A DNA stretch of 64,000 nucleotides, from the NCBI RefSeq assembly GCF_029852145.1, contig NC_079974.1:20624082-20688081 (forward strand), written 5' to 3'. Positions 12,846 to 24,265 of the stretch are shown one piece after another; within the stretch, counting starts at the first letter, position 1; every line of letters starts with the position of its first letter. The notes under the pieces were generated by a model, which did no database searches, was not told the DNA's origin, and saw nothing but the letters and a program-made list of their open reading frames with translations. The stretch comes from Microplitis mediator (Eukaryota > Arthropoda > Insecta > Hymenoptera > Braconidae). Position numbers and translations under genes: made by a program.

Positions 12846-15800
12846 ATGAAATTCCTCTGGATGTCACGTTACGTTCGACAGAAGACATCCGAGGTAAATT
12901 AAATAAATAATAAATTACATTTCATGGCCATTATTTTATTTATCTCACAAAAAAAATACTTATTATTAATACTGTTATTTTTTTATTGACATTAATAAAT
13001 AAAATAATAAGACATCTACAATACGTTGACGTCACAGTCGGAAGTTTCATTTTATTTTTCATTTCCCCTTCAATACTTTCTCTACTTCTTTTCACGGTGG
13101 TTATTTTTTTCCCATGTAATAGCACATGTACTATTGTCACTGTGTACAATAATAATTTACTGTGTAAATAAATGCATGTGTGTAAAAAAAAAAAGAAGAA
13201 AGTGTTTGCAAATGTTGAGTTAAACTCTATACGTTGTACAAACAGCTGTACTGATGACTATAGGTGTTCAATTTTTTAACAGCGTGACCTTCAAGGTCGC
13301 ACGTGATCGAACATCAGAAAGTAATGAGGGAAAATGGATAAAAAAACGTGTAAAATTATAATCATAATTTTAAGTGAAAAAAAAAATTATTTATCGATAC
13401 AAAAATGGAGTTTATCAGTTTACTGGGGTCAGAGGTCGGAGTAGATCTAGGATTTTAAGTATTGGGAGGAGATGAATGTTTGGGGGATAAAAAAATGTTT
13501 ATAGAGAGAGAGAGAGTGATTGAAAAGGATTATTAGTTAGACGAGGTCGTATAGTTATTTGGGCCGTGTGATATTGCCATAAAATTTGGCATGATGCCTC
13601 TTGGCATCGAACAATCGTAGCATGTATTATTAATCGCAATTACCGCAAATTTAAATTACACACCCGGTCAATTGTGAAATCAATTAGCACGACCGGATAT
13701 TTCTTGAGTTAAATTCGTTAGCTTATAATTTGAAAGCTTTTACATAAAATAGACATTTACATTTAAATTCAAATGTTCATTTAAGTTCAATTACTTAATT
13801 GTAATTATTAGGGACAAGATTTTTACCTCAATTTTGAAATGAATGGTTCAAATGTTTAATATTCCGGAGAAAATATTGGTCCTATAAAAAAAGTTTTCAA
13901 ACAAAAGTTGTAGGAAATTTAATTTTCTAAAAAAATGTTTCTCATGATTTTTTTTATACGACCAATATTTTCACGGTAATTCTAAAATTAAGATTCATAA
14001 TGAATGGTTCAAAATTTGGGGAATTATGAAAATCTTAATTTTGAAATTACGGCTTCTTTATTAATCCTAAGGAAAAATTACAAGAGACATTGTTTTTAGA
14101 AAATTGAATTTTGAACAACTTTTACTTGAAAAATTTTTCTATACGACCAATATTTTTACAGTAATTCTAAGATTAAGATTCATAATGAATGATTCAAATT
14201 TTTGTTAATTATGAAAATCTTAATTTTAAAATTACGGCTTCTTTATTAAACCTAAGGAAAAATTAAAAGAGACATTGTTTTTAGAAAATTGAATTTCCTA
14301 CAACTTTTGTTTGAAAACTTTTTTAATATGACCAATAGTTTCACCGCAATTCAAAAATTAAGATTCATAATGAATGCTTCAAATTTTTGTTTATTATGAA
14401 AATCTTGATTTTGAAATTACGGCTTCTTTATTAATCCTAAGGAAAAATTATAAGAGACATTGTTTTTAGAAAATCGAATTTTGAACAACTTTTACTTGAA
14501 AAATTTTTCTATACGACCAATATTTTTGCCTCAATATCAAAAATTTGACATCATTAATTATTAATTGTCATATTTTTGAATTAAAGAAAAAATCCTGGCC
14601 TCAGTAATTATACACTAAAATATTTGCGGAGTAAACGCTGATTTAATTCGGAGTTTGTGAATACGGATGTTTTTTTTATTTAATCCTTGGAGTGAAATTA
14701 CTCCAAAGGAGAGTTTATTTTAATATTTAAACTCCGAATCAGTGAATGCGGATTCAAATAAAATCCGCATCACTCCAAAATCACTTCCTATTTACTCCAT
14801 ATGCGGATTAATTTTTTTTAATGTGAATTTGGATTTAAATAAAATCTCAATCACTCCAAATTTACTCCCAATCATTTACAGTGTAATAAAAATTATTATT
14901 GTTGTTATTATTGTTATTGATTGAGTGATTGTAATTATTGATGTTTAATTAAATTGTTTACAGGATGTCGAGGAGTACAGAAATAATGTGGAGCCGGAAC
15001 TAGTGATTCCTTTGGTGTGGACGAGTAAACGGAGTCTCGAGCTCGAGGAGCTTACGAGTGAAAGAGAATTATTATCACCAGCAACAACAGCAACCATGGC
15101 CTCGACCAGTGGACACAAGAGAAACGGCTCAAGCTCTAGCATGTTCGCCCACAGACGTACAGAGTCTGGCAGTGGGTTTATCGGACACAAACGCCCTGAA
15201 ACCGGACACAAACGTGCTGAGAGTATATCAACAGCCTTTGGTCACAAGAGAAATGACAGCTACAGCGGCTTTGGTCACAAGAGGTCATTAATTGCGTCAT
15301 TATTACCCCGCTATCTTTTTTTTTTAAATCTATACTCATTTTATCTCACGTCTTTGACTACATTACAATTTAAAAATTAACGTCAATCATTTCTCTTTTA
15401 ATTACATTCACCAATTAAAATAAATTTTTAAACTCCGCTGCGTAATTATCGAAATTGTTGTATAAAAATTTTATTTGCATTTTTTTTTTTACGATAAGAT
15501 AAAATGACATTAGCAAATGATAATAATAAATAACTAATGAAGCGAATTTATAAAACGACCATGAAGAAATAAAATAAAAAAATAATTTATATTTAATTAA
15601 CAGATCCGAGTCCGGTAGTAATTATCACGCAGGACATCGCAGAAACGAAAGTATGTACGCAATGACAGGATTGTATGCCGAGAGTGCGGCGAATATCGTT
15701 GATGATGGTCTAGACCTACCGCAATCAGGAGACGGCAGATTAACCCATGATACTGTAATCAGGTGTCACAGTAGAAACCCAAGCTCTGGTCTTGTTGATC

Positions 15801-18800
15801 ACAGGTCAGTTAATTCCCGTGGTTATTTTTCTTTCAGTTTATTGTCGATATCGACAATAAATTTTTACTGGATATCGCCTGCATACTGATGGTTATTTAA
15901 AGATTTTAAATAAGAGGAGAGACATTTTTATTTTATCATTACGTCAATCTCATACATGGGAGTTTACCTCTCACGTACATCGGACATTACGTAACTCGTT
16001 CAATTATGCTATGAACAATGGAGTAAATGCACCTACGCTGGGCATTGTTCTATGATTAAATGCATGGAAAAATATACAAGATTAATGTGCTATATATTTT
16101 TATGTATAAATAATAGAACTCACTCGCGGTAAAGTGAATAGCAAATTTTATTTTGTTATTTATCTTAAAAAAAAAAAAAAAAAAAAATTCACAATAGAGA
16201 AACAGTAGCGGAAAGTTGGATTTAATGCACTGTCACATTCATTCATTCATAGCAATTTTTTTTTGCACTTTTACAGAGATTTTATCATCAAATGCCACAG
16301 CAGGAATCCAAGTGCTTCCATGGTCGACAGGTAAAACTTTATAGTTCATTTGAATTTATAAAAAAAAAATTTATTTATATTTAAATGGAATAGTTTGTGA
16401 TAATATTTTTTGCGAGAATATGATCGAGTTTATTGGTGAAATATAACTGTTTTAAAATAATAAACTTGAATGGAATATACTTGAGACATGTCAGGTGTTA
16501 CAAAGAGTTATAATAGAATAACTTTTGATTGCATGTGGATGAAGAACGGAGAAGGAACGGCCACAGACACCACCTATTAATCCAGACTCCAAAGACTGCG
16601 GTATATTAAGCTGCAGGCCGGCCTTTATACAAAAGTTCGCTACGATAAAGGTAATTTAGTTTTTAATATTTTATTTTTATAATATTTTTTAACTCTTGTT
16701 ATAATCCCGTTGGGTAATGATATTTAGAATTTGTTTTATTCAACAAACAAAAAAATTAGTAATAAATAATGAAATAAAAGTAACGAGACAAATATTTGGA
16801 ACTCTAGGGCTCATATTGAAATTTGAATAATTTGTATTATTTAGAGATTTTCTCGAGATTTTGTAGTTTTTGTAGTAGAGAACACTACAAAGAACAAAAA
16901 AGGTTAATGATGTGTGAAGTTCTTCCCAACAGATGAAGAGTAACGGTCGAGTTTTCATAAAAATACAGACAGTGGCATCCTCATTTATCTTCATTTATCT
17001 TCATTTGTCCTCATATGGGTTTGAACTCGAAGAATAAATTTTTCGTGAGACTTTTTGGGGCTTCTCGTACTAGAGGGCATCGTAAGGAACAAAAAACGTT
17101 TATATTGTGATGGGTTATTCCCAACAGGAGCAAAGTTACGGGCCCCTCTACGGAGAAAGACATAGACAGAGACATCTCCACCCATCTTCATTCATCCTCA
17201 TATGGGTCTAAATTCGAAAACAAAATTTTTCCTAAGACTTTTTATGGTTCCTCCCTCTAGAGGATATCATAATGAACAAAAAACGTTTATATTATGATGG
17301 CTTATTCCCAACAGGAGCAAAGTTACAGCCCTTCTACACAGAATGCGATGACAGAGTGATCTTCCCCCATGTTCCCCCATCTTTACTTCGAGTCAAATGG
17401 GTCTGAACTCGACAATAAAATTCTTCGTAGGCCGTTTTCCGGTTTTTCCTACTAGAGGACATCATAATGAACAAAAAACGTTTATATTATGACGGGCTAT
17501 TCCCAACAGGAGCAAAGTTACAGGCCCATCTACGGAGAAAGACATAGACAGAGGCATCTCCACCCATCTTGATTCATCCTCATATGGGTCAAAATTCGAA
17601 AATAAAATTTTTCCTAGGACTTTTTATGGTTCCTCCCACTAGAGGAAATCATAATGAACAAAAAACGTTTATATTGTGATGGGTTATTCCCAACAGGGAC
17701 AAAGTTACAGGCCACTCTTCATAAAAAAACTGACAGTGTCATCTGCCCGTATCTGCCCGACGTCGATTACCAAAAAAATAAATTTTTCTTGGGACTTTTT
17801 TGAGTTTTCCCTACAAGTATACATCATAATGAACAAAAAACGTTTATGTTATATTAAGTTATTCCCAACAAGAGCAAATCTACGAGCCCCTTTTCACAAA
17901 GTTCCGCGTTTGAAACCTGGAAAAATAAGCTCTAAATAAATAAATAATATAAACAGTGGTTCAAAACTATATCAAGGTTATAATTTACTACGCATACGTA
18001 TCTAAATATCATTCCGTAAAAAAATATCCGTCCTATAGTTATAAAGTTGCATTCCCGACAGAAAATCAATTCGCGAACATATCCAAGTTATAAAAACTTT
18101 TGTAACCAATAATTACTCTAAAGACAAAATTTTTTATTTATCTAAACTACACTTTCTATACTCAGTATAAATTTATTGTTATATAAATCACCCCAAGTAA
18201 ATTTATCAAATAACCAAATACTTAAAGATTATTATAATTTACCATTAATGACAATTATTTACCAGGTCTTCGTGTTCCTGCTGTCATTCCTGGTCACAGT
18301 GCAACAAGCGCTAAGCTCAGGTTACATAAATTCAGTGATCACGACAATTGAAAAGAGATTTGAAATTCCATCAAGTTTGTCAGGTCTCATTGCCAGCTCA
18401 TATGAAATCGGCAACGTTATCACCGTCATATTTGTCAGTTATCTCGGTAGCAGACGACATATACCTGTTTGGATTGCCATAGGTCAGTATTAATCTCAAC
18501 TTAAATTCCACATAATAAAATAATTAAAGAAGAAAAACAAAAAATAAAATTTATTATCATTTAATAATTCAGGTGCGGTGATAATGGGTCTCGGTTCAAT
18601 GATCTTCATGATCCCCCACTTTGTTGCCGAGCCGAACTTAACAACAGCATCCAACAACTCGAGCTCTGATAATATTTGCCGTGGAGTATCTCTGCGCGAG
18701 CAAGATATGGGCTTGGGTAATTATTTACTCACGCATTATATCTTTATTTATTTATTTACTTAACACTAATTACTGAGCTAATTATTATTAATTACACAGT

Positions 18801-21800
18801 TAATTAGATTAAGTAAATAATGGGATGAATGATTGTTGGGTTAATAAAATAAAATTGTTTATTAAATTATTTAGGTCGACTTTCATCGGGCTTATCATCG
18901 CCACCACTGGCACCACACAATAATTTACGTGGTGACAATTGTATTCAAGGTTCGCCATCAACCGCCGGGCCTGTTATGCTCTTTGTCTTGGCCCAGCTTT
19001 TACTCGGCTGCGGTGGTTCGCCTCTTTTTACTCTCGGTACCACTTATATAGACGATCACGTGAGACCAGAAAGTGCTTCTCTGTATATCGGTAATCACAA
19101 GATTTAAATCACCATTTATTTGTTATTGGATTTTACTTTTGACTCACGTTTTTTCTGTCACGTTTTTTATTTTTTATTAATTTAATTAATACTTACTGTA
19201 TTTATTTTTTATATAACTAATATATAAATATTTGTTATTTTTAGGATGTATGTACAGCATGGCAGCATTTGGCCCAGTCTTGGGATTTCTTCTAGGCGCA
19301 TACCTTTTATCTTTTCACATGGATTCATTTACCTCCAATATCATCAGTATAGGTACATATTTAATTTTATTATTTATACAATTAATAATTTAAATAATTA
19401 AGGGCAGTCTCAGACAGTTCCCGCCACTTTTTAAAAATATGCAATGACTTTCATCTGTCGTACAGCCGACTACCCGTTATAAGCCTGGTCTAGGGGACGT
19501 AGGGGAAATTTTTCTTGTAATTTCAGTCTTCCCACTACCGTGCGTTTAGTTTTGTTCTCGACTACCCGTTATAAGCCTGTTTTATTTTATATCATTTTAA
19601 ACGTCATATTTACGTTTTGTTACATACGTCACTATCCCAATTTTTCTAGTCTTTGTAGCGCTAAAATAAATACTTATCTTTTTACACTGATAATAATTGT
19701 AATGGAAAAAATTATAATGACAACGGTATTAATTACAGTAATGATAATAATAATTGTTATTGATCTACATAATGATCAATAAAACTTTAAAATTGTAACA
19801 GAAGCTTTAATTGTAATTAATGATTACAACTATGAACAATAAATAATATCTTACTTAATAATGATTAAATTATTATCCGCGAAACATCGATAGTAAATTT
19901 TCATAATTTATTTTGATATTTGTTCCTATTGTTAGTTTATAATTTAGAGAATTTTAACGGAGGCTTATAAGGGGATGTCTGGTACGAAACTCAAAAAAGT
20001 GGTTAAGTGGGGGAAGCTGTTTGGACTCAGTAACTCCCGATTGAGGGGAAGAGGCTTATGAAGGGTAGTCGACTAAATTAAAATTTTTTTAATTAACTAA
20101 AAAAAAATTAAAACCTTAATTGAAAAAAAATCCAATGGCGGGATATAGAATTTTTAAAAAATTCATTAAAGTTAATATCAATTAGGAGTTAAAAAAAATT
20201 TTGAATAAATTTTAGCCTACGAAATTTGAAAATTCGAATTTTACTGAAATTTATTTTTCAAATTTCGTTTAATTCTCAACTGTCAAATTTTTTAAAATCC
20301 ATATCTCAGTGAAATTCTTTTTTCAATTAACGCTTTAATTTAATTTTAATTAATTAATAAAATTTTGATACGCTTACGACAGCTGTCATTAGAAATTTTT
20401 AAAAAGTGGGGGAATGTCCTTAATATCTCATATTAAAAATAAATGAAATTCTGTGCAATAAAAATTAATTAAACTCGGAAACTTTAAAGGGTTTTAAGCA
20501 ACGGATATCCTTGATAACATTACTTAGTATGTATTACATAAACTAATTAAATATTAATTACAATACCTTGTAGATCCTGGTGATCACAGATGGGTCGGAA
20601 TGTGGTGGGGCGGATTTTTATTATGCGGTCTTTTGCTTATACTCGTGGCGATTCCATTCTTCAGTTTTCCCAAGACTCTTCAGCACGAAAAGGAGAAGAT
20701 TAAAATAATCGAAAAGAACAAGTCGGCAATCGCCAAAGAAAAGGAAGCTAATAAAGATTTAAAGAAGGAAATTAAAAATGATGACAGCGGCTACGGAAAA
20801 GATGTAAAAGGTATTTAAATTAATTTTTTTAATCGCCAATTAAAACCACAGGAATCTTAATAACTTTGTTTTTATTAAATTATTTACAGACATTCCGCGA
20901 AGTATGTGGCGGCTTGTTTGTAATCCAGTGTACGTAGTAACCTGTCTAGGTGCTTGTATGGAGTTGGTTATTGTGTCGGGTTTTGTGGTTTTTCTGCCGA
21001 AATATCTTGAGACCCAGTTTAGTTTGGGTAAAAGCCAAGCGAGTATATTTACCGGTTCAATAGCAATTCCCGGTGCTTGTATTGGTATATTTTTTGGTGG
21101 GTGTCTGTTAAAACGTTTGGAATTAAGGCCAAAGGGTGCCGTTCAGTTTGTGCTGGTATCAAACATCGTGTGTTTAACGTGTTATGGATTATTATTTTTC
21201 CTCGGATGTGACAACGTCAGAATGGCCGGGACAACAATACCATATTTCAATAGCAGCACAAAAGGACCAGAGCCATTTCAGGTTAATCTCACTGCCTCAT
21301 GTAATTTTGGATGTGAGTGTCGTATGAATGACGTTGAACCTGTTTGCGGTAACAATGGCCTCACGTACTTCAGTCCTTGTCATGCTGGTTGCACTGATTT
21401 TAGTTCTAAATCAAATTTCACAAACTGCGCATGTGAGTATTTTTTTTTTTTTATAAATTCGATTGATCTTTGAATTTAAAAATAATTATTTATTTATTTG
21501 TTTGCTTTGAAGGTATACATGGAAGCTTACCAATGCCAAGATTACCAGCAGAAGTAACAGCAATACCTGTTGCAACATCTGGGCCTTGTACGTCACCATG
21601 TAAAACAATATTTCCGTTTCTCATTTTACTATTTTTTATGACATTCGTCGTAGCTGTTACACAAATGCCATTATTGATGATCGTATTACGGTAAGTAAAA
21701 ATTAATTACGTAACTACTCGAGTAAATAATCAGGAAAAAATAACTAAATATAAATCATCTGGTATTACACAAATTATAATTTTTTTAATTTTTAAATATA

Positions 21801-23142
21801 AGATAAGAGACCCAGTACCCGACCACTCATGCATTTATATATTTATATTTATTAAATATATATTAGGATGGTTATTTTTAACATTCGTTATCCTTAAAAT
21901 GCTCAATTAACAAGATCTAAAAAAGTTTTTTTAAAATATCTTCATAAATACACATTTTATAAAAAAAATGAATATGACCTTTTTTGTCAAGAATTTAATT
22001 TCCTACGAAATTGTTCCTATGATTTTTTCCCTTAATCTGCATATTTCATGAGATATTTAAAAAAAACCGCGATTGTATCGAAAAATGAATTTTGATCGTC
22101 CTGCGGCACGTGTTCTTTTTACTTAAAACGAAAAAACCAAATTCTCCACGTACATACAAATACATGGATCCCTGATCGGGTACTAGGCCTTTTACTTGTA
22201 GTGTTTAAAAAATTATAAAAATATGATTTTTTTGAAAATTCAAATTAAAAAATTCCCGCGCTTATTATTTTTGCAGTTATTTCTGCTGAGATTTTTTTAT
22301 TATCGGGTTAAATGTTACAGAGCCAATAAATTATCACGACTATCATATTAAAACTTTGAATTTTGTATATTAATTACAGATCAGTTGGTGAAGAAGAAAG
22401 ATCATTTGCACTGGGTATGCAATTTGTAATATTCAGGTTATTTGGTTACATACCAGCGCCAATACTTTTTGGTAATTTAATTGATTCGACGTGTTTACTT
22501 TGGAAAAGTACTTGCGGAGAAAAAGGTGGACGTTGTTTACTCTACGATATCGAGCAATTTAGATACAAGTATTTATATTATTTTTAATTATATAAAATAA
22601 ATAACTAGAAATAAAAATAAATAATTTTATTTACAGATACGTTGGACTTTGTGCAGGAATTAAAATTCTAGCATTAGCGTTATTTTTAGTTGACTGGTGG
22701 CTCGTAAGACGAAGGCACCAGCTCGAAGACTCGCCCAAAGGATTAACTGTTAATGACATCGTCGGTTCTATTATTAGTCTTGATAAATGTAATTAATTAT
22801 TATTATATTTATATTTATATTTATAAATTTATTAAAATAACTATCTAACATATTTTGAATATTTTAGTATTTGAAGAGAAGCCACAGCATCTTAATCTAG
22901 CGGAAAATGAGCCAATAACGGGAAACTCAACCGAGCACACACCGTCCTCGATCTCATCGCCAACAGAGCAAACTAAATCAACAAATATTGAAGAAAGTGA
23001 GTCGACACACTTGACCCAGGGCTCGACGGACACAACAAATCACTCGAAACTGTTGGCTGATTTTTCCGACACGCGACAAGACGATGACGTTGAATTTCGA
23101 CCTCTAAACGGTAAATTTGAATCCACTGATCGTAACGTTTAA
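12846..23142 (+). CDS. Oatp: Solute carrier organic anion transporter (Oatp/SLCO)
   Basis: Twelve-pass plasma-membrane carrier for amphipathic organic anions; family members move steroid conjugates, prostaglandins and, in insects, ecdysteroids. Exons: 12846-12893, 14964-15283, 15604-15804, 16277-16330, 16545-16650, 18266-18482, 18573-18716, 18875-19090, 19245-19352, 20574-20810, 20890-21432, 21513-21690, 22380-22568, 22637-22788, 22868-23142. All phases match, giving 995 residues. Start: two in-frame ATGs (12846, 12861) open exon 1, after an upstream stop. An ATG at 15096 (residue 61) has a better context and may start a shorter form. Residues 17-243 are cytoplasmic and carry seven HKR-type repeats; transmembrane segments begin near 244. 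The family signature is present as DHRWVGMWWGGFL (475-487), with Met where Ala is usual. The large extracellular loop holds a Kazal-like Cys-rich domain (688-732). The tail is Ser/Thr and acid rich. The acceptor at 16544 lacks a good pyrimidine tract. Subfamily (30B- or 74D-like) is unresolved. Confidence 0.93.
13285..13305. promoter_or_regulatory. Paired nuclear-receptor half-sites and E-box
   Basis: In Oatp intron 1, TGACCTTCAAGGTCG is a palindrome of two AGGTC half-sites pointing outward (everted repeat, 3-bp spacer), followed at once by CACGTG. Such half-sites are bound by nuclear receptors and CACGTG by bHLH factors. Binding is inferred from the motif alone. Confidence 0.3.
13860..14530. 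repeat. ~185-bp tandem repeat in Oatp intron 1
   Basis: The string AAGATTCATAATGAATG recurs at 13990, 14175 and 14360, an exact period of 185 bp. Each unit also holds TTACGGCTTCTTTATTAA and an ATACGACCAATATTT segment. There are about three and a half units. Confidence 0.8.
14608..14886. mobile_element. MITE-like element, TTACACTGT termini
   Basis: The left end is TTATACACTAAAATATTTG and the right end ATTTACAGTGTAA, with GGAGTAAA / TTTACTCC paired inside and an internal palindrome around AATGCGGATTC. It ends 77 bp before the second Oatp exon. Confidence 0.5.
16760..17930. repeat. ~187-bp satellite-like array in Oatp intron 5
   Basis: About six diverged head-to-tail units. The string AACAAAAAACGTTTA (or a close variant) recurs at about 16893, 17088, 17275, 17470, 17657 and 17832, spacing 175-195 bp. 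Each unit contains a variant of TTATTCCCAACAGGAGCAAA and CCTCATATGGGT. The array is more GC-rich than its surroundings. Short open frames through it are not genes. Confidence 0.85.
19399..20423. mobile_element. TTAAGGGCA..TGTCCTTAA element in Oatp intron 9
   Basis: The ends are TTAAGGGCAGTCTCAGACAG and GGAATGTCCTTAA with ACTTTTTAAAAAT paired inside. The middle carries another unit with inverted ends TCGACTACCCGTTATAAGCC (19558) and GGCTTATGAAGGGTAGTCGA (about 20053-20072), with a partial extra copy at 19466-19487. Related elements are at 25422-27058, 46767-47802 and 49880-50178. Confidence 0.65.
21868..22152. mobile_element. Truncated TTAGGG fold-back element in Oatp intron 12
   Basis: Starts TTAGGATGGTTATTTTTAACA and then runs directly through the segment that forms the right arm of the elements at 8520 and 43780, including CCTGCGGCACGTGTTC, and stops at CCACGTACATA without a right terminus. 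Confidence 0.65.
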
Positions 23143-23284
23143 TGACGATCTTACTCTAGATTATTATAATTATTATTATTTTAAAATTTTAATTTTAATT
23201 TCAATATTTCTGGCAAATTATTCAATGAGCTTCAGCTTAAAAATTTTATTATACGATATTTATTTTTTAAATTATCACTTTTTT

Positions 23285-23465
23285 ATGATACTCAAGTTAG
23301 CCGACGTCTAATAATTATTGAATTTTTTTTAAACGATAAATCATAAAAAAAAAAATATTTTAAAAAATTCCACCTCGAGTTCTTTTAATTTTCTACATGT
23401 GCATATTTTTATTTTTTGAAAAAAAAATCCGAAAATTTTTAAATGTCTCTCAATGTCAGTATCAT
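23285..23465. mobile_element. hAT-like MITE copy 4
   Basis: Begins ATGATACTCAAGTTAGCCGA and ends ATGTCAGTATCAT. A target repeat is not clear. It is the first of five copies packed into about 1 kb downstream of the Oatp stop codon. Confidence 0.7.
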
Positions 23466-23473
23466 ATTTTTGT

Positions 23474-23636
23474 GAAATTGAAGTTAGCCGGCAATAATTT
23501 TTGGATTTTTTTTAAAACGATAAATCATAAAAAAAATTCCACCTCGAGTTTTTTTAATTTTCTACATGTGCATATTTTTATTTTTTGAAAAAAAAAAATC
23601 CGAAAATTTTTAAATGTCTGTTAACTTCAGGATCAT
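23474..23636. mobile_element. hAT-like MITE copy 5
   Basis: 163-bp copy with perfect 8-bp flanking repeat ATTTTTGT (23466-23473 and 23637-23644). It starts immediately after the end of copy 4. Confidence 0.8.
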
Positions 23637-23647
23637 ATTTTTGTAAT

Positions 23648-24060
23648 ATGATACTGAAGTCAGCCGACGTCTAATAATTTTTGGATTGCTTTACTCAACG
23701 ATAAATTAAAAAAAAAAATATTTGAAAAAATTTCACCTATAGTTTTTTGAATTTTCTATATGTGAATATTTTTATTTTTTTTTTATGTTATTAATTTGTT
23801 TAAATAAAAATTCAAAATTTTTTGATCATCTGTCAATTTCATGATCCCGAAGTTAGCAGACAATTAAAAATTTTCGGATTGTGTTTTCAACAAATCAATT
23901 ACAAAAAAATAAAAGCTAAAAATATGCACATGTAGAAAATTTAAAAAACTACAGATGGAATTGTTTCAAATTTTTTTTTTTTATAATTTACCGTCTAAAT
24001 GAAAATTCAAAAATTATTAGATGTCGGCTAACTTCAGTATCATGTCAATTTCAGGATCAT
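23648..24060. mobile_element. hAT-like MITE copy 6, interrupted
   Basis: Begins ATGATACTGAAGTCAGCCGA. Its right end is split by copy 7 (23840-24043) and resumes as CAGGATCAT at 24052-24060. Confidence 0.75.
23840..24043. mobile_element. hAT-like MITE copy 7, nested in copy 6
   Basis: Carries the family ends and is flanked by GTCAATTT (23832-23839 and 24044-24051), which is host copy 6 sequence. It is thus a MITE inserted within a MITE of the same family. Confidence 0.8.
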
Positions 24061-24064
24061 TTTT

Positions 24065-24265
24065 ATAATTCTGAAGTTAGCCGACGTCAAACAATTTTTG
24101 GATTTTTTTTTAAAACCATAAACCATAAAAAAAAAATATTTTAAAAAATTCCACCTCGGGTTTTTTAAATTTTCTACATGTGTATATTTTTATTTTTTTT
24201 TTTTTCATAGTTGATTTAAAAAAAAAATCCAAAAATTTTTAAATGTCTCTCAACTTCAGGATCAT
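24065..24265. mobile_element. hAT-like MITE copy 8
   Basis: Begins ATAATTCTGAAGTTAGCCGA and ends CAACTTCAGGATCAT. I found no target repeat, so it is likely older. Confidence 0.7.

Noticed and set aside
19540..19782. 80-codon plus-strand open frame
   Set aside because: Lies within an intronic transposon and consists mainly of low-complexity Ile/Thr codons.
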